A stretch of 64,000 nt of DNA. It comes from Frigoribacterium sp. Leaf415 (GTDB lineage: Bacteria; Actinomycetota; Actinomycetes; Actinomycetales; Microbacteriaceae). Location of the stretch: contig NZ_LMQR01000001.1 of the NCBI RefSeq assembly GCF_001424645.1, forward strand, positions 2,242,620 to 2,306,619. Reading direction: 5' to 3'. Shown here in pieces: positions 15,220-24,017 of this stretch (positions are counted from its first letter, which is position 1; the number at the start of each line of letters is the position of its first letter). The position numbers were made by a program, and so were the translations under genes. A model generated the notes under the pieces. That model was not told where the DNA came from. It saw only the letters and a program-made list of their open reading frames with translations, and ran no database searches.

Positions 15220-16998
15220 CTACCCCTTCAGGTCGGGGAAGTCCGCCTCGCGCCACTCGGCCGCAGCCCGCTCGCCCGACCGGGCCAGCGCCTCCTCGCG
15301 GTCGCGCAGCTCGACGCGGCGGATCTTCCCCGAGATCGTCTTCGGCAGCTCGGCGAACTCCACCCGGCGCACCCGCTCGTAGGCGGGCAGCGACACCCGG
15401 GCGTGCGCCAGCACGGCCCGCGCGGTCTCGGCGTCGGGCGCCCACCCCTCGGCCAGGGTCACGTACGCCTTGACGATGTTCAGCCGGGTGTCGTCGGGAG
15501 CCGGCACGACCGCGGACTCGGCGACGGCCGGGTGCTCGATCAGCATGCTCTCGACCTCGAACGGCGAGATCTTGTAGTCCGACGACTTGAAGACGTCGTC
15601 GGTGCGCCCGACGAACGTGATCATGCCGTCGGCGTCGCGCACGGCCACGTCGCCGGTGTGGAACAACCCGTCGCGCATCGACGACTCGGTGCGGGCGGCG
15701 TCGCCGAGGTAGCCGGTCATCAGGTTGACGGGCCGCGTGGTGAGGTCGAGGCAGACCTCGCCCTCGTCACCGACGACGCCCGTGACGGGGTCGACCAGCA
15801 CGACCTCGACGCCGGGCAGGGCGCGCCCCATCGAGCCGGCCTTGATGGTGCCGCCCGGCGCGTTCGCGACGATGGCGGTCGTCTCGGTCTGCCCGTACCC
15901 GTCGCGGATGTCGAGACCCCAGCCCTGCTGGACCCGCCCGATCACCTCGGGGTTGAGCGGTTCGCCGGCCGACAGCGCCTCGCGGAGGGCGCTCGGCCGC
16001 GAGCCCAGCGACGACTGGATCAGCATGCGCCACACGGTCGGCGGCGCACAGAACGAGGTCACCCGGGCGCGCTCGAGCTGGTCCCGGAGCTCGGCCGGCC
16101 GGAAGCGCCCGTAGTTGTAGACGAACACGGTGGCCTCGGCGGTCCACGGTGCGAAGAAGCAGCTCCAGGCGTGCTTGCCCCAGCCCGGCGACGAGATCGT
16201 CATGTGCACGTCGCCCGGCTGCACGCCGAGCCAGTAGGTCGTGGTCAGGTGCCCGACCGGGTACGAGGCGTGCGAGTGCACGACCATCTTCGGCTTGCTC
16301 GTCGTGCCCGACGTGAAGTAGACGAGGCAGGCGTCCTCGGTCGCGGTCGCGACGTCGGGGCGAGCCCAGGAGGCGCGGTGCGAGTCCCCGAAGGACGTCC
16401 AGCCCGCGGGGGCCTCGTCGCCCTCGGGGACGACGGCGATCCGCGTGACGGCCTCGACCCCCTCCACCCCGGCGAACGCGGGGGCGTCGGACGCGTTGGC
16501 GATCACGTGCCGGACGAGCCCCCGGTCGATGCGGTCGGCGAGGTCGGCACTGCCGAGCACGGTCGACGTCGGCAGGATGACCGCGCCCACCTTCATCACG
16601 GCGAGCATCGCCTCCCACAGCTCGACCTGGTTGCCCAGCATCAGCATGACGTGGTCGCCCATCGCGACGCCGAGGTCGTGCAGCCAGGCGGCGACCTGGT
16701 CGCTGCGGCGGCGCATGGCGTCGAACGACACCCTCTGCTCGGAGCCGTCCTCCTCGACGATCCACAGCGCCGTACGCTCGTTGTCGCGCGCGATCACGTC
16801 GAACCAGTCGGTCGCCCAGTTGAAGCGGTCGCCGACGTCCGGCCAGCGGAACTCGTCGCTCGCCCGGTCGAGGTCGTGCCCGAGCCCCAGCAGGTGGTCG
16901 CGGGCCGCCCGGTAGGCGGCGGTGGCCGGGGCCTCGGTGGGTGCGGGTGCGTCGGCGGGTGCGGCGGGCGTGTCGGCGGATGCGGGTGCGTCGGACAT
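15220..16998 (-). CDS. AMP-forming acyl-CoA synthetase (medium-chain type)
   Basis: 592 residues of the ANL superfamily: P-loop YFTSGTTSKPKM (about residue 228), DGYGQTETT (about 365), GLFHTGDVAVRD, and the C-terminal GKIRRVELRDRE whose Lys is the catalytic, acetylatable residue. It activates a carboxylic acid to acyl-AMP and then acyl-CoA. Overall it resembles bacterial ACSM-type enzymes; substrate unknown. The N-terminal 28 residues are Ala/Pro/Thr-rich. SHRASWARP near 208 is encoded by an AGGAGGCGCGG motif. ATG at 16998 chosen; upstream ATGs only add low-complexity sequence. Divergent from cutC, with a long palindrome between them. Confidence 0.88.
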   Translation of the reverse strand: MSDAPASADTPAAPADAPAPTEAPATAAYRAARDHLLGLGHDLDRASDEFRWPDVGDRFNWATDWFDVIARDNERTALWIVEEDGSEQRVSFDAMRRRSDQVAAWLHDLGVAMGDHVMLMLGNQVELWEAMLAVMKVGAVILPTSTVLGSADLADRIDRGLVRHVIANASDAPAFAGVEGVEAVTRIAVVPEGDEAPAGWTSFGDSHRASWARPDVATATEDACLVYFTSGTTSKPKMVVHSHASYPVGHLTTTYWLGVQPGDVHMTISSPGWGKHAWSCFFAPWTAEATVFVYNYGRFRPAELRDQLERARVTSFCAPPTVWRMLIQSSLGSRPSALREALSAGEPLNPEVIGRVQQGWGLDIRDGYGQTETTAIVANAPGGTIKAGSMGRALPGVEVVLVDPVTGVVGDEGEVCLDLTTRPVNLMTGYLGDAARTESSMRDGLFHTGDVAVRDADGMITFVGRTDDVFKSSDYKISPFEVESMLIEHPAVAESAVVPAPDDTRLNIVKAYVTLAEGWAPDAETARAVLAHARVSLPAYERVRRVEFAELPKTISGKIRRVELRDREEALARSGERAAAEWREADFPDLKG

Positions 16999-17049
16999 CC
17001 CGCCATCATGCACCCCGCCCCATGCCGGGCCCGGCATGAGCCTCCCGGC

Positions 17050-17115
17050 CCCTCGAGATGTCACGACTTGCCGCTCACCCATGAACATGAGCGGCAAATC
17101 GTGACATCTCGAGGG
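17050..17115. repeat. Long near-perfect palindrome, family e, between divergent genes
   Basis: Two 28-nt arms (17050-17077 and 17088-17115) with one mismatch and a 10-nt loop; the arm begins CCCTCGAGATGTCACGA. It lies between the starts of two divergent genes, so a terminator role is unlikely. Confidence 0.85.
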
Positions 17116-17184
17116 ACGGGGGCGGGGGCAGGAGGCGCGGGTCGGGTGACCGGGAGCGCCCGGCAGGCGGGCGGGCCGCTCGCC

Positions 17185-17190
17185 TAGGGT
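17185..17190 (+). promoter_or_regulatory. -10 element TAGGGT, leaderless start of cutC
   Basis: TAGGGT is exactly 6 nt before the ATG at 17197. Confidence 0.5.
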
Positions 17191-17196
17191 CGTGAC

Positions 17197-18099
17197 ATGA
17201 CGAACGACGCGACCCGCGCCTCCTCATCCGCAGCCACGTCCGCCCGCTCGCGGCCCGCCCTCGAGATCGCGGTGACCAGCGCCGCCGGAGCCGTCACGGC
17301 CCGCGACGGCGGAGCCGACCGCGTCGAACTGTGCAGCGCCCTCGAGCTCGGGGGCGTCACCCCGTCGCAGGGGCTGGTCGAGGCGACCGTCGCGACGGGC
17401 GTGCCCGTGCACGCGCTGGTGCGGTGCCGTCCCGGCGGTTTCGTGTACGACGCGGACGAGCTCGACGTGATGGTGCGCGAGATCCGGGCGCTCGTGCGGT
17501 CGGGCGTGGCCGGCGTCGTCGTGGGCGCGCTGCGCGAGGACGGCTCGCTCGACGTCGACGCCGTCCGCTGGTTCGTCGAGGCCGCGCTCGACGCCGCGGC
17601 ACATCAGCCGCGCACGACACCCCAGGAACCCGCCGAGACCCCAGCTCGCGCCCCGGGGTCTCGGCGGGTTCCTGGGGTCTCACCGCTGGAGCCGCGCCCG
17701 CTGGAGATCACCGTGCACCGGGCCGTGGATCGGGCGGCGGACCCGGTGGCGGCGGTGGCGGCGCTCCCGGGGCTGGGCGTGACGCGGGTGCTGACGTCGG
17801 GCGGGGCGTCCAGGGTCGGGGCGGGTCTGGCGTCGGGGGTGCTGCCGCGCATGGTCGAGGTGGCCGGCGACGTGCAGGTGATGGCCGGGGGCGGGGTGCA
17901 GCTCGGCGACGTCCCGGCACTCGTGGCCGCGGGGGTCGACGCCGTGCACCTCTCGGCGAAGCGGGCGCAGGCCGTCCGCGCCTCCTCGTCCCGGTCGGGG
18001 ACGACCGTGTCGCTCGGCACCGAGGCGTCGACCGACTCGTGGTTCGAGACCGACCCCGAGCTGGTCCGCGCCGCCCGTCACGCCCTCGACCAGGCCTGA
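17197..18099 (+). CDS. cutC: CutC-family TIM-barrel protein with palindrome insertion
   Basis: 300 residues. The CutC pattern is clear: GGADRVELCSALELGGVTPS, VRCRPGGFVYDADELDVM, then LEITVHRAVDRAADP, TRVLTSGG, VMAGGGVQL and VDAVHLSA. CutC was historically linked to copper homeostasis, but its biochemical role is unsettled. The N-terminus (NDATRASSS) and a later AVRASSS are encoded by the dispersed CCGCGCCTCCT motif. About 30 extra residues between VEAALDAAAHQ and PLEITVHRAVD (about 135-165) come from an in-frame palindrome (17616-17681). The rest of the barrel is intact, so the protein may still fold. Confidence 0.88.
   Translation: MTNDATRASSSAATSARSRPALEIAVTSAAGAVTARDGGADRVELCSALELGGVTPSQGLVEATVATGVPVHALVRCRPGGFVYDADELDVMVREIRALVRSGVAGVVVGALREDGSLDVDAVRWFVEAALDAAAHQPRTTPQEPAETPARAPGSRRVPGVSPLEPRPLEITVHRAVDRAADPVAAVAALPGLGVTRVLTSGGASRVGAGLASGVLPRMVEVAGDVQVMAGGGVQLGDVPALVAAGVDAVHLSAKRAQAVRASSSRSGTTVSLGTEASTDSWFETDPELVRAARHALDQA
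17616..17681. repeat. Long near-perfect palindrome, family a (copy 2), inside cutC
   Basis: Two 27-nt arms (17616-17642, 17655-17681) with one mismatch and a 12-nt loop. The arm contains CCCCAGGAACCCGCCGAGAC, the core also found at 2262-2327. The 66-nt element is a multiple of three and stays open in the cutC frame. Confidence 0.9.
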
Positions 18100-18229
18100 G
18101 GCCGCGGCCGACCGCGACACGGCCGCGCACCGGCGACGCGACCCGTCCCGGTGTCCCGACCCGCGCCTCCTGCCCACCTCCGGCCCACCTCGACGACCGC
18201 CCCCGGTCGCGGGGGTGCACAGTGGAGCG

Positions 18230-19210
18230 ATGACATCGACGTCCCTCCTCGTGATCGGCGGCACCGGGCAGATCAGCGCCTCGGTCGTGCGACAGGCCCT
18301 GCGCGACGGCCTGGCCGTGACCGTGCTGAACCGCGGCAGCACCACGATCCGGCCCGTGCCCGCGGGCGTCGAGCAGCTCGTCGCCGACGTCCGGGACGAG
18401 GAGGCGCTGGTCGCCGCCCTCGACGGACGTCGCTTCGACTCCGTGGCCGACTTCCTGACGTTCACGCCCGACCAGCTCGCGTCGATGTTGCGGGTCGTGG
18501 CCCCGCTCACCGATCAGTACGTGTTCATCGGCTCGGCCTCGGCGTACCAGAAGCCGCCGGTGTCGTTGCCGATCACCGAGGCGACGCCGCTGTTCAACCC
18601 GTGGTGGTCGTACTCGCGCGACAAGATCGCCTGCGAACGCCTGCTGCGCGACGAGCACCTCGCCGGGCGGGTGCAGGCGACGGTCGTGCGCCCCTCGCAC
18701 ACCTACGACGAGACGGCCGTGCCGTTGCTCGGCGGCTGGACGACCATCGAGCGCATGCGACGTGGAGACCCGGTCGTGCTGCACGGCGACGGCACCTCGC
18801 TCTGGGCGCTGACCCACTCGGCCGACTTCGCCCGCGCCTTCGTCGGGTTGCTCGGGCACCCCGGAGCCCTGGGCGAGGCCTTCCACATCATGTCGCCCGA
18901 GCTGCTCACCTGGAACATGATCGCCCGCGACCTCGCCGACGCCGCGGGGGCGTCGCTGCACGTCGTCCACCGCACGACGCAGGTGCTCACCGACGAGGTG
19001 CCCGAGTGGACGGCCGACCTGTGCGGCGACCGCAGCCACCCGGCCGTGTTCGACACGTCGAAGATCCGCGCGTTGGTGCCCGGTTGGGAGGCGCGGGTCC
19101 CCTTCGCCGAGGGAGCCCGCCAGATCGTCGCCTGGCACGACGCCGACGCCTCGCGCCGCACGGTCGACCCCTGGGTCGACGACGCCTACGAGCGGCTCGT
19201 CGCGCTGTAG
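18230..19210 (+). CDS. NAD-dependent epimerase/dehydratase-like protein (extended SDR)
   Basis: 326 residues starting MTSTSLLVIGGTGQISASVV, with the nucleotide-binding GGTGQIS loop, DQYVFIGSASAYQ (catalytic region), WWSYSRDKIACERLL and VVRPSHTYDE. It belongs to the extended/atypical SDR group and resembles NAD-dependent epimerases of the plant CSP41 type. ATG at 18230 chosen because GTGGAG lies just upstream; a start at 18215 would add five residues. Substrate unknown. It converges with the lipoprotein gene downstream. Confidence 0.85.
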   Translation: MTSTSLLVIGGTGQISASVVRQALRDGLAVTVLNRGSTTIRPVPAGVEQLVADVRDEEALVAALDGRRFDSVADFLTFTPDQLASMLRVVAPLTDQYVFIGSASAYQKPPVSLPITEATPLFNPWWSYSRDKIACERLLRDEHLAGRVQATVVRPSHTYDETAVPLLGGWTTIERMRRGDPVVLHGDGTSLWALTHSADFARAFVGLLGHPGALGEAFHIMSPELLTWNMIARDLADAAGASLHVVHRTTQVLTDEVPEWTADLCGDRSHPAVFDTSKIRALVPGWEARVPFAEGARQIVAWHDADASRRTVDPWVDDAYERLVAL

Positions 19211-19271
19211 CCCGAGGCCCGGACCGAGGAGCAGCACGAGGTGCCGTGCGGCTGTCGTGCCGATCCGTCGC

Positions 19272-20810
19272 TCAGCGGGCGTTCCATGCGTCGACGAGCG
19301 CCTGGGTCCGGGCGCGCGACCGGTCGGGGTCCTCGTCGCGACCACCCGAGGCGTCGACGTCGGCGGTCGTGAGGCGGGCTGCCGACACGAAAGAGACGAA
19401 GAACCGCTCCGACGCCTCGTCACCGGCCCTGCCCGCGAAGCGGTACGACACGGCGGTACCGTCCGCCGCATCGGCGGTGGCCGCGACGAGGGCGGCGAGC
19501 CCGGTCTCGTCGAACCGATCGTCCACGGAGACGTCGAGGGCGCCGTCGTCACGGACGTAGGTGAGGCCGGCCCTCGGGTCGTCGAGCAACCCGAGGAGTC
19601 CGGGCAGCACGTCGACCACCCGGGACGCCGGAGCGTCCTGCACGTCGACGCCCCCACCCCGAGGAGTCCCCTTCGCGTCCCGCGCCGTGAGGCTCAAGCC
19701 CAGAGTCACCGACCCCGCACCGGGTGACCCGGCGACGGCCTCCTGCAGTCGGACCGGCAGGGAGGGGTCGTCCGACGACGCCGTGAGTGACGACGGGCCG
19801 ACCGCCACGTGGGACCAGGCGACCTCCCCGACCAGGGCGTCGAACAGCGACCGTCCCGGTGACCCCGGCCCGCCCGCCGTGCGGATCTCGACGTCGTCGT
19901 AGGCGAGTCGGAGGTCGCCGACGCTCTCGGCACCCGGGACGGCACGAACGATGTCGTCGACCGGATCGACGTCCGACAGACCCGCGACACCGATCGTGGC
20001 CGAGACCGCACCCGGTACGACTGCGGCATCGGGGTCGACCGCCGTCTGGTCGTCGGTGCTCCACGGGGTGACGGCCCACCCCTCCACGCCGTCCACCGCC
20101 TCCAACCCGTCCAGCCAGGGCAGCACGGGGGCGATTCCTCCGACGGTGTCCTCCACGGCAGGACCCGACACGCTCCGGGTGCCGGCCACCTGGTCCGAAG
20201 AGGACGACGCGCGAGCCCGGGCCAGCCCCTCGGCGGATGCCTCGACGCCGCCCGCGGGCGCCACGACGGTCAGCGTTCCGCCGGCGGGCACAGTCGGGGC
20301 CCAGGTGTCCCAGACCGTCGAGACCCGCGCCTCCGGTCCGCGCCGGACGACCACCGTCGAGATGCCCCCCAGGTCGACGTGGACGTCGACGCCGACCACG
20401 TCCGGGTCGGCGGCCGACTGGGCGACGAGCGCGAGCGACTCGTCGAGCTGGCCGGGCTCGTCGGGGACGACGAGCCCGCCGGTGGGTCCGTCGACGGACA
20501 CGTCGAACCGGTCGTCGGGGCGATCGTCGATCCAGGACCACACGGCGCGAGCGACCCGGTCGACGTCCTGTGCGTCGGAGTCGTCGTCGAGCACGACCCG
20601 GGCGTTGCCGACCGAGTCGTCGGAGAAGGGGTTGGCCGCGTTCGTCAGCACGGCGTCCTGGTCGGTCACCCGGGCGACCCCGTCGAGCGCCTCGGCCCAC
20701 GCCGTGAACTCACGGAGCGGTCCCACCGCGTCGGGCCGGTACACGCAGCCGCTCGTCGCCAGCACGGCGAGTGCCACCACGGCGAGGACGACCTGCCTGC
20801 TTCGGATCAC
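19272..20810 (-). CDS. Predicted lipoprotein of unknown function
   Basis: 512 residues. MIRSRQVVLAVVALAVLATS then GCVYRP is a lipoprotein signal with a TSGC lipobox. The mature part is rich in Asp, Val, Ala and Ser and shows repeated beta-alpha-like units (VSVDGPTGGLVVPDEPGQLD, VVAPAGGVEASAEGLARARA, LGLSLTARDAKGTPRG) without a family I recognise. The start is GTG at 20810 with TAGGGT 6 nt upstream, so it appears leaderless. The gene follows a two-component system on the same strand but is separated from it by a long palindrome. An envelope-associated role is all that can be said. Confidence 0.72.
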   Translation of the reverse strand: MIRSRQVVLAVVALAVLATSGCVYRPDAVGPLREFTAWAEALDGVARVTDQDAVLTNAANPFSDDSVGNARVVLDDDSDAQDVDRVARAVWSWIDDRPDDRFDVSVDGPTGGLVVPDEPGQLDESLALVAQSAADPDVVGVDVHVDLGGISTVVVRRGPEARVSTVWDTWAPTVPAGGTLTVVAPAGGVEASAEGLARARASSSSDQVAGTRSVSGPAVEDTVGGIAPVLPWLDGLEAVDGVEGWAVTPWSTDDQTAVDPDAAVVPGAVSATIGVAGLSDVDPVDDIVRAVPGAESVGDLRLAYDDVEIRTAGGPGSPGRSLFDALVGEVAWSHVAVGPSSLTASSDDPSLPVRLQEAVAGSPGAGSVTLGLSLTARDAKGTPRGGGVDVQDAPASRVVDVLPGLLGLLDDPRAGLTYVRDDGALDVSVDDRFDETGLAALVAATADAADGTAVSYRFAGRAGDEASERFFVSFVSAARLTTADVDASGGRDEDPDRSRARTQALVDAWNAR

Positions 20811-20816
20811 GCCTCG

Positions 20817-20822
20817 ACCCTA
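20817..20822 (-). promoter_or_regulatory. -10 element TAGGGT, leaderless start of the lipoprotein gene
   Basis: On the minus strand TAGGGT is exactly 6 nt before the GTG at 20810. Confidence 0.5.
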
Positions 20823-20883
20823 GCGCCGGGCGATCGCGGCCTTCGCGCCGCTCGACCCGCGTCTCGGGCGACCGGCCCCCTCG

Positions 20884-20947
20884 TCGCACCGCCGACTGAA
20901 CGTGGCACCGGCCACATCGGCGGTGCGATGTTCAGTCGGCGGTGCGA
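20884..20947. repeat. Long palindrome, family b (copy 2), overlapping the kinase stop codon
   Basis: The 27-nt arms (20884-20910, 20921-20947) pair with two mismatches around a 10-nt loop, and the arm is the same as that of the element at 10396-10459. Its right arm contains the last codons and TGA of the histidine kinase gene, so the element supplies the end of that protein (TAD-stop). Confidence 0.85.
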
Positions 20948-22623
20948 CGCAGCGCGGGCGCGGGCGCGGCGGTCGGGGCGCCGGCAGCGGCAGCCGGCTC
21001 CGAGCCGGCCTGCCCCACGCCGAGGGGCAGCGTCAGCCGGAACACCGCGCCGGGCCGGCCGGACCCGGACGCCTCGCAGACCAGGTCGCCGCCGTGGGCC
21101 CGGGCGAGACCGCGGGCGATGGGCAGCCCCAGGCCCGCGCCTCCGTCCCCGGACCGCCGGGCCTCGTCGAGCCGGACCAGTCGGTCGAACACCCGCTCGC
21201 GGTCGACGTCGGGCACGCCCGGGCCGTCGTCGGACACGAACACGGCGACCTCGTCGGCCCTCGACGCGTCGAGCCAGAGCGTCACCTGACCCGTGCCGGC
21301 CGTCGCCCGGGCCGCGTTGTCGACCAGGTTGCCGACGATCTGCGAGACCCGCTCCGCGTCGGCGGCGACCACGACGGGGCCGTCGGGCAGCACGACGCGC
21401 AGGTCGAGCGACGGCCGCCGCAGCCGGTGGCGTTCCACGTCGGCGAGCAGCGACGCCCCGAGGTCGACGGGGGCGACGTCGAGCGAGATGCCCTGGTCGA
21501 CGCGGGCCATCAGCAGCATGTCGTCGATCAACCGGGAGGCGCGCTCGGCCTCGCGCACCACGTGCGTCGCCAGCCGCTCGCGTTCGTCGGCCGTGCCGGG
21601 CGACCGCACGAGGGTGTCGGCCGCGGCGCGCATGCCGGCGACGGGGGTGCGCAGTTCGTGGGCGGCGTCCGACACGAACGCCCTCACCCGTGTCTCGGCG
21701 TCGAGGGCCGTCCGCTCGGCCCCCTCGACGCCGTCGAGCATCTCGTCGAAGGCGACGGCGACCCGACCGATCTCGGTGTCGCGTCGGGCCGGTCGCAGGC
21801 GTCGACCGCGGTCGCCGTGGGCGATCGACCGGGCGACGGTCGTCATCCGGTCGAGCGGCCGCAACGTCGCCCGCACCACGAGGGCGAGGCCGATCGCCGC
21901 GATCAGCAGGAACGCCGCGGAGGCGCCGATCATCACCCAGCGCAGCTGCACCAGGGTCTCGCCCACCGACCGCGAGTCCGTGGTCAGCGTGATGGTGGAC
22001 CCGTCGCTGAGCTGCGAGACGAGCGTGGTCACCTCGTCGTCGCTCCGCACCTCGGACGAGGTGACGGTCGTCGCGTCGGACGAGGAGGCGCTGCCCGCGT
22101 CCCCGGAGTCGGTGCCGGTCGCGCCCGTGCCGGTCGCGCCGGTGCCGGTGCCGTCCTGCGTGTCGGTGCCCGCGCCTCCTCGTCCGTCGTCGAGGCCCGA
22201 GGCCGGGCCGCCGCGACCGGGGCCTCCCTCGCCGAGTGAGGGCGGACCGTCGCGCAACTGGTCGGGGCTCGGGCCGGCGACGATGGCGTCGCCGTTCGCG
22301 TCGCGGATGACGACCGAGAGTCCCTGGGCCGAGAGCCGGTCGGCGAGTTCGTCGCCGTCGACCGTGCCCACCAGGGCGGCGGCGGCCGCGGCACGGTCGG
22401 ACAGCCGGTCGACGACCTGGGCGCGGAGCCGCTGGCCGAGGGTGAGCTCGACCGTCACGGCGAGCGCCGCCAGCAGGACGGCAAGCAGCAGCAGCACGGC
22501 GACGACCGTGCGGACGCGCAACGAGCCGGTGCGCAGCCCGGGGGCGGCGGTGTCGGGGGCCGACGCCGCGCCTCCTCGGGGGTGGTGTCCCGTCGAGAGC
22601 GCGGCGGGGCGGCGGCGCGTCAC
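20932..22623 (-). CDS. Two-component sensor histidine kinase
   Basis: 563 residues. TM1 is at about 38-60, an extracytoplasmic region follows, and TM2 is at about 222-245 (WVMIGASAAFLLIAAIGLAL). Then come a HAMP domain, the HisKA H-box SDAAHELRTPVAGM (His about 320), the N-box NLVDNAARAT and G-boxes DDGPGVP and GGAGLGLPIARGLA. The extracytoplasmic region contains about 70 residues of Gly/Thr/Ser-rich low complexity (GTGTGATGTGATGTDSGDAG) including one AGGAGGCGCG motif. The GTG start overlaps the response regulator stop by 4 nt. The signal sensed is unknown. The C-terminus is set by a dispersed palindrome. Confidence 0.93.
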   Translation of the reverse strand: MTRRRPAALSTGHHPRGGAASAPDTAAPGLRTGSLRVRTVVAVLLLLAVLLAALAVTVELTLGQRLRAQVVDRLSDRAAAAAALVGTVDGDELADRLSAQGLSVVIRDANGDAIVAGPSPDQLRDGPPSLGEGGPGRGGPASGLDDGRGGAGTDTQDGTGTGATGTGATGTDSGDAGSASSSDATTVTSSEVRSDDEVTTLVSQLSDGSTITLTTDSRSVGETLVQLRWVMIGASAAFLLIAAIGLALVVRATLRPLDRMTTVARSIAHGDRGRRLRPARRDTEIGRVAVAFDEMLDGVEGAERTALDAETRVRAFVSDAAHELRTPVAGMRAAADTLVRSPGTADERERLATHVVREAERASRLIDDMLLMARVDQGISLDVAPVDLGASLLADVERHRLRRPSLDLRVVLPDGPVVVAADAERVSQIVGNLVDNAARATAGTGQVTLWLDASRADEVAVFVSDDGPGVPDVDRERVFDRLVRLDEARRSGDGGAGLGLPIARGLARAHGGDLVCEASGSGRPGAVFRLTLPLGVGQAGSEPAAAAGAPTAAPAPALRRTAD

Positions 22624-23288
22624 GCGCTCATCCGGTAGCCGAGGCCGCGGACGGTGTGGATCAGGCGGGGGCCGCGGGTCTCCATCTTGCGGCGCAGGGC
22701 GCTGAGGTGCACCTCGACGAGGTTGGGGTCGTAGTCGTCGTAGCCCCAGACCTGAGTGAGGATCTGCGTCTTCGAGACGGTGCGTCCGCGACTCTCGGCG
22801 AGGAAGCCGAGCAGGCGGAACTCGGTCGCCGTGAGGTCGAGCGGTTCGCCGCCGCGCGTGATGCGGGCCGCCTCGGGGTCGAGCACGAGGTCGCCGATCT
22901 CGATCACCGAGGGGATGCGACCGCGGCGGCGCAGGACGGCCGTGACCCGGGCGATCAGCTCGGCGACGGCAAACGGCTTGACCACGTAGTCGTCGACGCC
23001 CTCCGAGAAGCCGCGCAGCCGGTCGTCGACCTCGTCGCGGGCGGTCAGCATGACGACGGCGGCGTCGGACGAGGTGCGGATGGTGCTCGCCAGGCGGATG
23101 CCGCTCGCCCCGGGCAGCATCCAGTCGAGCACGACGAGGTCGGGCACGAACGCCTTCAGCTGCTCGGGCAGGTCCGCGCCGTCGGCCAGACCGTGCACGG
23201 CGAAGCCCTCGGCGCCGAGCGCGGTGACGACGGCGGTGCGGATGGTCTCGTCGTCGTCGATCACGAGGACGCGGGCGGGGCTGAGCAT
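22620..23288 (-). CDS. OmpR-family response regulator
   Basis: 222 residues. Receiver domain 1-120 with the acidic DDD at 11-13, phosphoacceptor Asp in LVVLDWMLPG (about D55), Thr in MLTARD and Lys in YVVKPF (about K104). The DNA-binding winged helix spans about 130-220 (LDLTATEFRLLGFLAESRGR, VEVHLSALRRKME, TVRGLGYRM). The ATG at 23288 has a GGAG ribosome site. It is co-transcribed with the downstream kinase through a 4-nt overlap. Targets are not visible. Confidence 0.95.
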   Translation of the reverse strand: MLSPARVLVIDDDETIRTAVVTALGAEGFAVHGLADGADLPEQLKAFVPDLVVLDWMLPGASGIRLASTIRTSSDAAVVMLTARDEVDDRLRGFSEGVDDYVVKPFAVAELIARVTAVLRRRGRIPSVIEIGDLVLDPEAARITRGGEPLDLTATEFRLLGFLAESRGRTVSKTQILTQVWGYDDYDPNLVEVHLSALRRKMETRGPRLIHTVRGLGYRMSA

Positions 23289-23322
23289 CCTCCGCACGGT
23301 AGGGGCCCTCGGTGGGTGGAAG

Positions 23323-23877
23323 CTATGGACGGGCTGGAGGCGCGGTGTGGGTCGGGTCGTCGGTGACGTCGAGGTCGGGGTCGAGGTCGGGGTCGAGGTC
23401 GGGGTCGAGGTGGGCGAGGACGAACGGATCGACGCAGCCTCGGGCGAAGCCACGGATGCGTCGGTCGATGTCGCGCTGCAGGAGGACGGCACCGATGCGC
23501 TCGGCCACCGGCGCCAGCCACCTGGGCTTGCACGAGAAGTTGTAGCGCCACACGGCCTCGGTCGAGGTCGGGTCACCGTCGACCTCGCGGAACCGCCATC
23601 CCCCGCCGAGGCGCTCGAAGAACCACGACCCCTTCGTCATCTTCATCCCGACGTTCGTCGGCGGGTTGTACGAGACGTACTCGCTCTCCATCCGGAACCC
23701 GAACCGCTGCACGGTGAAGGTCCGGACCCCCTTGGCGGCCCGTGTCGCTCCGCCGACGAGGTACTGCCGCCGGATGAAGGGGTCCCACCGCTTGCGTGCC
23801 TCCCCCTGGGTCTGGGACACCGCGAAGGCGACGCGCACGTCGACGGGGACGACACACCGGGACTCGACGACAGGCAT
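23323..23877 (-). CDS. SRPBCC-family (START-like) protein with acidic repeat tail
   Basis: 184 residues. The main part (1-160) reads as a helix-grip ligand-binding fold: CVVPVDVRVAFAVSQTQGEA, RKRWDPFIRRQYLVGG, TNVGMKMTKGSWFFERLGGG, STEAVWRYNFSCKP. Such proteins bind or turn over hydrophobic ligands. The C-terminus ends in a run of DPDL repeats, from a 12-bp DNA repeat at about 23362-23410 that is prone to slippage. The start ATG lacks a good ribosome site. It is immediately upstream of the response regulator gene on the same strand. Confidence 0.75.
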   Translation of the reverse strand: MPVVESRCVVPVDVRVAFAVSQTQGEARKRWDPFIRRQYLVGGATRAAKGVRTFTVQRFGFRMESEYVSYNPPTNVGMKMTKGSWFFERLGGGWRFREVDGDPTSTEAVWRYNFSCKPRWLAPVAERIGAVLLQRDIDRRIRGFARGCVDPFVLAHLDPDLDPDLDPDLDVTDDPTHTAPPARP

Positions 23878-24017
23878 GGGTTCATCGTCGCACCTCGGGG
23901 CGTCCGGGCGACGGCTCGCGACTGGTCAGTGGTCGAGAGCGCGTCGACGATCGTTCGAGTCGTAGTGTTCTCCCCACACGGGGGTGCAGTCGTACCGCCC
24001 GGAAGAAGGGGGACTCC

